Notes under the pieces: model-generated
The model's database searches: none
Told to the model about the DNA's origin: nothing
Seen by the model: the letters and a program-made list of their open reading frames with translations, nothing else
Program-made: the position numbers and the translations under genes
NCBI GenBank assembly: GCA_038503035.1
Contig: JAVSML010024709.1
Span: forward strand, 657,597 to 721,596
Source of the DNA: Crocodylus rhombifer
Taxonomy: Eukaryota > Chordata > Crocodylia > Crocodylidae
Direction: 5' to 3'
DNA: 64,000 bases
Part shown: piece after piece, positions 45,924 through 56,092 of the stretch
Numbering within the stretch: position 1 is the stretch's first letter
Layout of the letters: every line of letters begins with the position of its first letter

Positions 45924-46160
45924 CATAGGGGCCGGGAGAGGGGTGCTGGTGGGACAATTCCCAAGCGAGGACACTAGGTTCCAAAGCACACCCAAAGTAT
46001 AATCACAGGAAGGATGGGGGAGAGGAACAGTGGGGCTATCCCCAACTGAGGCCATAAAGTTCCAATGCACACCCACAAGGTAATCACATGGAGGACAGGG
46101 AAGGGGTGCCAGCCACTGTGACAATCCCCAAACAAGGCCCCAGGATTACTCAGGGAGTGT
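45924..46160 (+). repeat. Decayed minisatellite, about three ~81-86 bp units
   Basis: The order G-rich (GGGAGAGGGGTGCTGG), CAATTCCCAAGCGAGG, GGTTCCAAAGCACACCCA and ATAATCACA(G/T)G recurs starting near 45930, 46010 and 46098. The CCCAA(G/C) anchor falls at 45960, 46041 and 46127. Read on -, the units give a repeating GVHWNFMASVGDSP / GVLWNLVSSLGNCP peptide, but nothing suggests a real gene. Confidence 0.6.
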
Positions 46161-47332
46161 TTTGCTTCCTTGCCCACCCTGTCACATTCTTCACAGCCTC
46201 TCCCTACTCTAACCTAGGCGTGGGCTGCCATTTATCTTTCACAGATGTGGGTTGGGTCTTGTTCTGCACTAAGTCCCTGGGACTGGGTTTGGCAGATTGG
46301 CTGCCAATAGGGAGCCTGTGAGCCCTGGAGTGGGTTGTAAGCCTGTTGGCTCTGGGATGCTGACCCAGGGCAACAGGGCTGTCCAGAATGCTACAGACAG
46401 AGGACAGCTAGAGAACTCCAGCTGCTTACTATCTGAGCCCAGATGCACTTTTGAGCTCATGCCATTGTCTGGGACATCCTGTGATGTCCTTGACTTGGCT
46501 CATCTGTATTGTTGCTAATGCCCTCCATGACAGCTGCATGCTTTCAACCGTGGTGACATGAGAGTCCTCATTGTTGTGCCTGGAAATGCAAGCTGTGTTC
46601 ACTACATTCTGGCATATCACCATGTCATTCACCACAAAAACATGAGCTAGTTCCTCACATAGGGCCATGTTACCCTGTGTATGCCTGACACATGGTTGGC
46701 ATCCTATGCCCTCACACTGCCTCAGTACCTTGCACTTGGAATGACATTGGGCCCAGTCATGGTCTGTCTATGGGCCAGCATTTCTGCAGCCGTCCATTTG
46801 AAGACCTCTGCGTGCAGGTTGCTTGAAAAGAGTACCCAACTCTCCCCGCATGACGATAAGATGCACTACTTTCTCCCTAATTTAGTTGGTGGCTCATTTG
46901 TACAAGTCTCTGGATATGTTCAGAGGGGTGGATGAATGAAGGCAGGTGGGTAGATGGATAGACCTTGGCTCTGCAGGTGCTGGATGGCTCCAACGATGTC
47001 CTTGACAGACAGATGTGTCCATGATTGTTCAGGAGGATGCAGGTTCTGATGCTAACCTCAAATGGCTAGTGCACAAAGAATGGTTAGCAAGTCATCATAC
47101 ACAGCAATTAATAGGTGGTTAAGACCACCTGTACCCTGTCATTTCCAGGCAGTAGACTTTTGCCACCAAAGCTAAAAGTTCAAGAGGGGTCAATATTGGG
47201 GCAAAAATTATTCATTCTCATATTCCTTGAGGGCCAACAGGGCCACTTGTCTCAGGATAATGTTCTGAGACAACAATTCAGACACACTTCACAATATCCT
47301 GGGAAAAACTGATGTTTATGTATTTTCTTGCA
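46161..47332. other. Moderately GC-rich non-coding sequence of unknown origin
   Basis: The - strand from about 46668 to 46429 is open for 79 codons (containing CISRHNNEDSHVTTVESM and DITGCPRQWHELKS). The codon content looks protein-like but I recognise no family. It may be a decayed transposon gene. No promoter or splice evidence supports a host exon. Confidence 0.25.
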
Positions 47333-47334
47333 TA

Positions 47335-47532
47335 CAGCATGCTCCCAGATATAATACACACCTTATTTTTCAAAGCCAGAATGAACATATGACTTGGCTC
47401 CATGAGCTGGATCTACCCCAGGAGCTGAATCATTGCAGCTGACCTGTTCTTACCCTCTTTCTAACATTCAATGGGCACTCAAATTATACCTTTTCCTTCA
47501 AAATCAGTAGATGTATATGAGAGAAAATACAG
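47335..47532. mobile_element. Tc1/mariner-like MITE
   Basis: After TA (47333-47334) comes CAGCATGCTCCCAGATATAA and TACACACCTTATTTTTC; the right end, reversed, reads CTGTATTTTCTCTCATATAC followed by TA (47533-47534). About 14 of 20 terminal bases pair. The word AATAC(A)CACCTTATTTTTCAAAGCC belongs to a common mariner-type family. Confidence 0.5.
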
Positions 47533-47534
47533 TA

Positions 47535-48836
47535 CCTTTTCTCCTGTACATATTTGCAGGCTTGACCCTGGGACACCAGAAATGGACACCTGAATGACCA
47601 TACTTTGTCCTGGAAAAAAAACAAACAGTTTCCGCCAGGGAAAGTGCAACATTCATAGCCTGTATGCAATTCTATTCATAGCCTGTATACATTTCTTAGG
47701 ATGACTCCTTATTTTATTCTGGTTTTCCCAAGCAGTCGTATAACTTGTTTTCCAGGCTTATCTATTGAAATATTTTTTTTCTGCATATTTTGAATTCTTT
47801 TTTTTTCCCCCATAAGCTTTTTGGTGGTTTAACACAGTCCATTTTTTTATTCTTTTCCAAAATCTTGACCTAAAACATTTTTCCTACTGATCCTTTGAAG
47901 TTTTGCTTTAGGTGGATGTTGCTTAGATGGCTATTCTTAAATGGAATAGTTGCTGAAAGCAGCAGAGGATATCTTAAAAACTTTGTAAGGGCAGCAAAAT
48001 CTATTAGTTGCCTTTAGTGTCATCCTGCTTAAGACATCAAAGTGATGTTTGTCAGTTTCTCTTCACTGAGAAATAATGAAAAGCATGTCCTATAACCATC
48101 AGATGACTCACTTGCATGTTAGTTTTTATGTTCACATATAATTATTTTCAAATACTAACCTGTATGTCATACAGAATTCATCTAATTTATTTAGGAATCA
48201 GCTCAGTGAGGCTAGCTCTAACCTGAAACAACACGTTTGTAGCATCCGGTTTACACTACTCTGAACATCTCTACATAAGGTGGAAAGATATCTTTCTGAT
48301 TTCTTACCTGGTAACTGATATTCTGCTGTTAATTTAGCTCTTCAGTAGCCTACCACATGAGTCGTGCTGGATAAGAGTGTCCCTGAGCAGCAGATTTTAT
48401 TATCCCACATGCAGCACTGTGATAATGCAGTAGCTACAGTCCTGGTTCTGAGCCTGCCATGCACAAAGCTAGCACAGCACAGCCTCAGACTATAAAGACA
48501 TTCCATTAATCATGCTTGTTAATAAACATTTCCATTATAAGCACAGTTCAAACAGGCCTCTCAAATAATCAAGCAGGCCTTTTTAATATTTTATGACTTT
48601 TCTCCTCTGTAGTGAGGTCTCTGATTTTTTGAACCATCAGTACATCAAATAATTCAAATTAGAACTTTACTAGGATGCCCAAGCATGTTTATACGGTATA
48701 TAGTTCTCAGTATTCCAATACCACATTAAATTAGCCAAGCTGTTTCAGACTTCAAGAGTTATTCTGGAATAGTCTTCACCCCAGAGTAGTACCTCCCAAC
48801 AGTTCAACCTCCAGAAACCATAGAAAGGTCAGAATG
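47535..48836. other. AT-rich non-coding sequence
   Basis: Nothing recognised apart from poly-T runs near 47767 and 47799. Confidence 0.4.
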
Positions 48837-48837
48837 C

Positions 48838-51475
48838 AGAATAATAGAAAATTAGGGTTGGAAAGGGCTCCAAGAGGTCATCTACTCCAACCCTCTGCTC
48901 AAAGCAGGACCATCCCCAACTAGATCACCCCAGCTAAGGCTTTGCCTAGCCAAGTCTTAAAAACCTCCAAGAATGGAGAGTCCACAACCTCTTTGGGATC
49001 CTATGACCCCAGCTGACCACCTGCCCTTTGGGCGAGGGGCTGGACTCGATCTTCCAAGGTCCCTTCCCGCCTAATGTCTATGAAATCTCTCTGGGTAACC
49101 TGTTTGAGTATTTTACTACCCCCCTAGTGAAAAAAATCTTCCTAATATCTAACCTAAACTCCCCTTCCTGCAACTTGAGACCATTGCTCCTTGTTCTGCC
49201 ATCTGCCACCACTGAGAACAGCTTAGCTCCATCCTCTTCCAAACTTCCCTTCAGGTAGTTGAAGGCAGCTACTAAATCCCCTCTCTCTTCTTTTCTCTAG
49301 ACTAAATAAGCCCAGGTCCCCCAGCCTCTCCTCAGAAGTTATGTGCCCCAGCCCCTTCACCATTTCTGGTGCCCTCTGCTGGACTCTCAAATTTCTCCGC
49401 ATCCTTCTCTAAAACTGAACACAGGACTCCAGATGTGGCCTCACCAGTGCTGAATAGAAAGAAATAAATCCACTTACCTTGACCTGCTGGCAACACACCT
49501 ACCAATGGAGCTCAATATGCCATTGGCCTTCTTTGCAACAAGGTTACATTATTGGCTCATACTCATCTTATTGCCCACTATGACCCCCAGGTCCTTTTCT
49601 GCAAAGCTGTTGACCAGCCAGTCAGACCCCAGCTTGTTCTGGTGCATGGGACTGTTTTGTCCTAAGTGCAGGACTTTGCATTTGTCCTTATTGAACCCCA
49701 TGAGATTTCTTTTGGTCCAATCCTCCAATATGTCTAGGTCACTCTGAATCCTAGCCCTACCTTCCAGTGCATCTACTACTCATCCTAGCTTGGTGTCATC
49801 TGCAGATTTGCTGAGGGTGCATTCTATGCCACCTTCCAGGTCATTGATGAAGATATAGAACAAAACTGGCCCTAGGACCAAGCCCTGGGGCACTGCACTT
49901 GATACCAGCTGCCAACTAGACATTGAGCCATTGATTACTACACCCTGAGCCCAATATTCCAGCCAGTTTTTCATCCACCTTACAGTCCATTCATCCAGCT
50001 CATACTTCCTTAGCTTGCCTGCAAGAATGTTGTGGGAGACCATATCAAAAGCCTTGCTAAAAATCAAGGAATACCACAGGCACTTGTCTCCCCAAAGCCA
50101 CAGAGCCAGTCATCTCATCATAGAAAGCAATCAGGTTGCCCAGGCATGACTTGCCTTTGATGAATCCATGCTGACTGTTCCTAATCACCATCTCCTCGGA
50201 ATGCTTAGAAATGGATTCCTTGAGGATCTGCTCCATGGCTTTTCCACAGACTGAAGTGAGGCCTACTGGCCTGTAGTTCCCTGGGATCCTCCTTTTTCCC
50301 TTTCTTAAATATGGGCACTATGTTTGCCTTCTTCCAATCATCTGGGACCTCTCTAGATCACCATGAGTTTTCAAAGATGATGGTCAGTGGCTCTTCAATC
50401 ACATCAGCCAACTCCCTCAGCACTCTTGGATGCATCCTGTCCAGCCCCATGGATGTGTATAATGTCCAGCTTTTCTAAATAGTCCCTAACCTGTTCTTTC
50501 ACCATGGTTGGTTGCTCACCTCCTCCCCAAACTGTGCCGCCAGGTACAGTAGTCTGGGAGCTTACCTTGCCTGTGAAGACTGAGGTGAAAAAGACATTGA
50601 GTACTTCAGCCTTTCCTGCATCTTCTGTCAGTAGGTTGATTCTCCCATTCAGTAAGGGACCTATACTTTCCCTGACCATCCTCTTGTTACTGATACATTT
50701 GTAGAAATCCTTCTTGTTACCCTTCACATTCCTTGCTAGCTGCAACTCCAACTGCACTTTGACCTCCTTGATTTCATCCTTGCATGCCTGAGCAATACTC
50801 TTATGCTTCTCCCTAGTTGTTTGTCCAAGTTTCCACCTCTTATAAGCTTCCTTTTTGTGATTTAGTTTACTGAAGGGTTCTCTACTAAGCCAAGCTGATC
50901 CTCTGCCATACTTGCTAGTCTTCCTGCACGTTGGCACAGTTTGTTCCTGCACTATCAGTAAGGCTTATTTAAATTACAGCCAGCTCTCTTGCACCCCTGT
51001 CCTCCTCAAACTGGCTTCCCAGGGGATCCTGCCCATTAGTTCCCTGAGCGAATCAAAGTCTGCTTTTCTGATGTCCAGACTCCTTACTCTGCTGCTCTCC
51101 ATCCTTCCTTTCTTGAGGATTCTGAACTCAATTATCTCATGGTCACTGCTGCCCAAGTTGCCATCTAGTACATTCCCCACCAATTCTTCTCTGTTAGTGA
51201 GCAGCAGAAAAGCACAGACCCTAGATGACTGCTCCAGCACTTGCACCAAGAAGTTGTCCCCAGTACGCTCCAAAAACTTCCTGGATTGCCTGTGTACTGG
51301 CTAGATTGCCCTTCCACCCTCCCAGCAGATGTCAGGGTGTCCCCCATGAGAACCAAGGCCTGTGATCAGGAAACTTCCGCTAGCCATTTGAAGAAAGCCT
51401 CTTCCACCACTTCCTCTTATCCTGGTGATCTAAACATCACCCTTGTTGCTCTACCACAACATCACCCTTGTCCCA
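48838..51475 (-). mobile_element. CR1 LINE on -, 5'-truncated, with a nested insertion
   Basis: On -, from about 51475, the order is endonuclease C-terminus (VLMGDTLTSAG), LLTNREELVGNVL, GSSDHEIIEFRILKKGRM, SSRVRSLDIRKADFDSLREL, then the linker WLSREPFSKLNHKKEAYKRW and FYKCISNKRMVRESIGPLLN, FFTSVFTGKVSSQT, then RT ([59 protein letters not shown]). The active-site box reads SADD. The 3' tail on - ends CCCTAATTTTCTATTATT, the same subfamily type as the copy at 11.0-14.5 kb. Frames at 50404-50952 and 50974-51273 remain open, with frameshifts between. A second CR1 tail lies inside at 48993-49086. Confidence 0.9.
48993..49086 (+). mobile_element. Short CR1 3' tail nested inside another CR1
   Basis: GGGATCCTATGACCCCAGCT, GGGGCTGGACTCGATCTTCC and CCTAATGTCTATGAAATCT form the GAAATCTAT-type CR1 3' end on +. 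It splits the - strand CR1 between CCACAACCTCT and CTCTGGGTAACCTG, which are contiguous in uninterrupted copies. CTCT-like bases on both sides may be a short target duplication. Only about 94 bases were copied, an extreme 5' truncation. Confidence 0.8.
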
Positions 51476-52359
51476 GTTTCGTATATGGGTTTTCTATCTA
51501 TGAAAGCACATCGTGCATAATTGCCCAGTGTGGTGTATGTCATAGTGCACATATTTGCTTTATGAAAAAAATGTTCTACATACTTTACTTAGAATGGGTT
51601 TATTAGCGATCACAAAAAATCATGGCCCATCTCTTAGAATTGCCTGTAATAGGAGTCTTAACAAATTGGTGTAGTTATAATTAAATATGCGTCCTTCAAG
51701 AACCTAAAAGGAAAAGCATTCAATATTTCTGTCTCTAATTTTAGCATGATCTGATTTTACTCTGGTTGCCTTTCCAAACACCTGAGGCCAGCCATATGAG
51801 TAAATTAGACTGTGCTAAAATGCATATTAATGAAGCTCAAGCAATGCTTCCCCAAAGGGACAGAAAAAAAACTATATATAGCTCCTTTTTTACCCTCTTG
51901 GTCAACATGACTTTCAATACATCTAGATCCTACTAACAAGCTTTAGTTTTAGAATGGTAAAGAAAATAATGGGAAATAGTTTTAAAAAAAAAAGTAATAG
52001 CAGCTTGAATCTTTTAAAGTGTGCAAATGATTACCTTGCAATGGAACTGCATTTTATGTTGAGTTATTTCTTGCTAAAAATGGACTTGCCCTACATGGGA
52101 TATTGAATATCTACACTCTAGGGATAAGAGATGAAACATGATGTCCCCAAATCCTTTTCACTGATCTCTATATAGTCCCACTCAAAAATAATAACTATTA
52201 ATCATAATTAGTTATTAATAATAATAATATGCTAGTACACTAAATGTTCTGAGTAAAGTCTGCCATTAAGAGTATAAACTGTTGTCATGTTTTATTATCC
52301 TCTTCTAACTTTTAGAAAACGTTGGCTTTGAGATGAAATTTTCCACACTTGCTTAAAGA
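51476..52359. other. AT-rich non-coding sequence
   Basis: Nothing recognised. Confidence 0.4.
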
Positions 52360-52442
52360 GAAGTAGGAGACTCAGCTGCTATTCCACTGGCCTACTGGTG
52401 ATCTTGAGCAAGTAATTTCTCTGTGCCTCAGGGTGTAGGCAC
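52360..52442 (+). repeat. MIR SINE fragment
   Basis: AGTAGGAGACTCAGCTGCTATTC, TGGTGATCTTGAGCAAGTAA and TTTCTCTGTGCCTCAGGG follow the MIR core order on +, truncated before the 3' end. Confidence 0.6.
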
Positions 52443-52472
52443 ATAACAATTGAACTGTTCCCAAATGTCAAT

Positions 52473-52807
52473 GGATGTCTATACACGAGCAGGGGAGTCT
52501 TCTCTGATACACTGTAATTCCAAAATGCTGGTGCATAAATCAAGTCTGCTGGAGCATGGCAATTACCTTGCTCCAGCAGCTACCATGTCTCATGTATCAG
52601 CATCCCTGCACTTCAAAATGGCAGCAAAGGGTGCTTTATCTAAAGTTCATTAAACAAGCTTTAGTTAAAGAATCCCTGCCACCATTTTAAAAAGTGCAAG
52701 GATGCTGATACACAAGACACTCCATGGACTTTAAATGGAGTGGTTCTCAGAGCCGCTCTAATTAAAATACCCCCACCCCAACTCCAAGTGCATGTGTATA
52801 AACACCC
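52473..52807. mobile_element. Foldback MITE, Harbinger-like
   Basis: Ends GGATGTCTATACACGAGC and, reversed, GGGTGTTTATACACATGC are flanked by a perfect AAT duplication (52470-52472, 52808-52810). Inside are a hairpin CTGCTGGAGCA...TGCTCCAGCAG (52547-52580) and a long palindrome (52594-52711). Confidence 0.65.
52594..52711. repeat. Long imperfect palindrome, ~52-bp arms
   Basis: GTATCAGCATCCCTGCACTT at the left is mirrored by AAGTGCAAGGATGCTGATAC at the right; the pairing continues through AAAATGG...CCATTTT to CTTTATCTAAAG / CTTTAGTTAAAG around a short centre near 52650. The transcript could form a strong hairpin. Confidence 0.75.
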
Positions 52808-53189
52808 AATGATTGGGAACTTATTCACAATTTTGTGAAGTTCTGTGGCTCTGACACCAGGGTGTGGGAGGGAGTATTCCATCCCAGTATTCCTCTTAGT
52901 GGGTGAATTATGGGGGGAAAGTTTGCACACTTCTTGGTTCCAGGGCCTGGGGGAACATGATGAACAGCTGTGGTTGAATAGGGAGTGAGGATGCAACTAG
53001 TTCTTAGAAAGAGAGCTGTTACTGAACAAGTAATGTAAGGCTACACATTGAAAAAGTGCCGAAAAAGGGAAAAAGGGCAGGGGAGCTGTAGAATTTGGGC
53101 TGCATATCAGAGCAGTCAGTTACAGCAGTGTGGGTAAGGGTGCAAAGAGCAATGTAGTAAAGGGCTGACCAGACTCATGTCACAGAATG

Positions 53190-53350
53190 CTTGGCATCCA
53201 CACATAATACTGAAATAGTTCACAATGAACCGGTTTAAATTAGTACTTGATGTTACAGGTAGTCTTTTAAACCATTCCAGGTAGATTTAAACCAATTTTA
53301 TAGGTTAGTATGTTGGTCTGCTTTAGGTTTAATCTAGATTTAAACTAGTC
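53190..53350. repeat. GGTTTAAA-rich repeat, MITE-like
   Basis: AACCGGTTTAAATTAG, TTTAAACCATTCCAGG, TTTAAACCAATTTTATAGG and AATCTAGATTTAAACTAG are repeated words of the same style as the interior of the 40800-41043 element. Boundaries unclear; it abuts the MITE at 53354. Confidence 0.35.
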
Positions 53351-53353
53351 TAA

Positions 53354-53650
53354 GGGTGCACCTTCATGTCATCATATGGTGACATTGCTATGACACCATG
53401 CTTTAGTACTTCCTTTTGGAAATAGTAAAGCATGGTGCAATACGGGCATTTACTGAGCCATGTGTGCAATGCACAAGTAGATTTTGCTGCTATGTTGCCA
53501 TACCAGCACACTATACCCGGGGAGTGTGCCACTATGGTGACATAGCTAGTGGTCATGTGTAGGCACATGTGATCACTATATCACCATTGTGCACTGTACA
53601 GCAACACAGCGCATTGCTACTTCACCATAGGTCAATATGTAAATGCACCC
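53354..53650. mobile_element. MITE with GGGTGCA termini, Harbinger-like
   Basis: Left GGGTGCACCTTCATG and, reversed, GGGTGCATTTACATATTG are inverted ends of a 297-bp element; flanking triplets TAA and AAA agree at two of three. The interior repeats CTATGGTGA(C/A) and TGGTGACAT words in both orientations. Confidence 0.5.
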
Positions 53651-53653
53651 AAA

Positions 53654-56090
53654 GTGTTGCGTCTATGTCCTCAAAGTCTCTCTTTATTACACAGGGTTAA
53701 TTACATTTACTTCTTAGTTTAGGGGTTTAATTTTTTTTTTCTTTAAAAGGTAGGAACAAGGAAGAGAAGACAGAGATGGTAGTTGAGGCTGGCTGATACA
53801 GACCTGAGGAACTGCAAAGAAATCAAAGATGACTGAATGCAGAAGCTGCAGGATATATATTATCATTTAGTGGGTTTTTAAGAGGAGCTACTTACATGAA
53901 GTGTTGCTGACAGAGAATGAAAGCAAAGATTTAAGTCAAGGTGGAGAAAATAATGGAGTTCAGGTAGGGATATGAGGACATGATGGGGCAGAAGAGAGTG
54001 AAAGCTTCATATATAACTCAAGATTTGCAGATAGTTGTCTTGTAACCAAAGTGACTTTGAGGGCAGACTACTAGATAAAGGAGTGAGACTTATTGAAACA
54101 TGTGACTAAGGAGAAGGCAGAAAAAAAGAGAGCTGAGAAACAGGTTTGCTGCACTGGAAAATAAGGAGAAACAGGAAGAAAGAAAATGGCGTTGTAAGGA
54201 AGAAAAGAGAAGCTAGCACCACAAGACAAAAAGGTAAGAGCATGAAGCTAGCTAGGGACTGAAGGAATAAGAACAATTACAGGAGACAGAGAAAGAATTA
54301 AAGACAGGGTGACCTGCAGAGTGAAGAAGACGGACTGGAGATTGAGCACAACATTAGCAAGAGGCAGGTCTGAGTGGAACTCCTTGTTAAGAAAAAAAAT
54401 CAACAGGCTTGTCATCAATTTAGATCTAGAGAACAGAAGAGTGTACTTGCAGCCAGAATGTGCAGTTAGATCCTGCTGGGAGCAAGAGCTACCTTCATTC
54501 CCAAGACAGAAAAGCACTATGTAACAGCTAAATATCATCATCATCAGACAAAATTTATACGAGTCAAATCACATCATAAAAAAAGTTGAGCACATATTAA
54601 AGTGGCAGCCAGTGCCTCTGCCACAACAGACTAGAAGCACTGACAGCCTTAACTCTGAAAATATTATTCTATTTATGTGCTGTAGAAGTTGCACAGTCTG
54701 TAAGTAAATGTGGGCAAGCACCAGTATATCCTTACATTGAGATGTAGTCCATGTGGTTCTCAGCCAGTCCCAGGTTCTTTCTCAGCTCCCTTAGCTCGTG
54801 TCCTCCCCACACCCAGATGTTCTTTCAGCAGTCAGGCCACTGGAGTAAAGACTTGACCTGCACATCTCTGCCTAATAGGAACATTAATCCATAGCTCTCA
54901 CTTCAGTTTCCAGGAACCTATAACACCATTCTATAGGTCTCATCATGAGATGATTCAATTTGGCCCCGAATAAAATCAAAATGTTACAAATGTGCATCAT
55001 TAGCATGCCATTAAAAACTAAAAGAATTGAAAACACTAAGAATGTGACATTTTTACAGCAACATTATTTTGACTTCAATTGTTTGTTTGTTTTTTTTATA
55101 AATGTAATCCTGGAGTATCATACAATTCAGAATATTTCATGCTTAAAATTTTAAATAGCCAAGTAAAAGTTACTACAAAACCTCAAACTTCACATCTTTT
55201 GCATATTAATTGGGAAGTGCTTGATTGTGAAAAGTTAATCTGTTGATGCATGTTCTGTGCATTTAATTTTACAGTCATTTTAAGTCACTTACACAATTTT
55301 AAAACCACACATATTTTATAGCAAGCACTGCTTCCATCAACACGGCAGGACACTACCATTAAATGCCTTATAACTTCCATTGAAAATGACTAATCTAAGT
55401 ATTGTTTCAATAAATTATTGTATGATGTTTTAGGAAATGTAAAATCTATAAAGAATACTTGTTTACTGAACATATATAATATGCCTCTCACTTAATATTC
55501 ATACCACAACAGGACTGCTCAAATTTAGTTAGGTTTGCCCAGCAGCATGTTCGAACAAAAAGAGCGATGCCCCAAAATGTTCAAAATTGAATGAGTTAAA
55601 AAAGCAGCTCAGAAGTAAATGCCTTCATTATAAAACCACTCCCTACATACAATCCAAGGGAAGAATAAAATATGAGATTGCACATTTCATTTAAGCCCTG
55701 AGACCTGCAACATGTAGCTGTTTAAGGTTTTTATTAAAGGCATTACTGAATGGCCTTTCAGGGTATGAGTTGGGGTTTCCGAGATGAGCAGTTCTTCAAA
55801 GTGTATCAAGGTACAACAAACCAGTACTACTTGTACAGTTTGGTTTCTCTCTACTGATGACAGCATCATAATTGGTTTTTGAATGACATAGGGCCCAAGT
55901 AGTCCGAGGTGTGATGCTCAAGACAATGTACTGACAATGTAGCTCTGAGGGTAGGATTTCTAATAGACAGCAATCTCTTACTTAATGTGATAACACCACT
56001 TAGGTTGCAGAAATTTAAGACCAATGAACTAGTGTTAATAAATTAAAGTCTAAAGCAGTGATTTATTTGATGGTGTTAACCAGCTTCAAG
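53654..56090. other. AT-rich non-coding sequence, nothing recognised
   Basis: Purine-rich between about 53750 and 54310. Short open frames only; no repeat family recognised. Confidence 0.4.
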
Positions 56091-56092
56091 TT

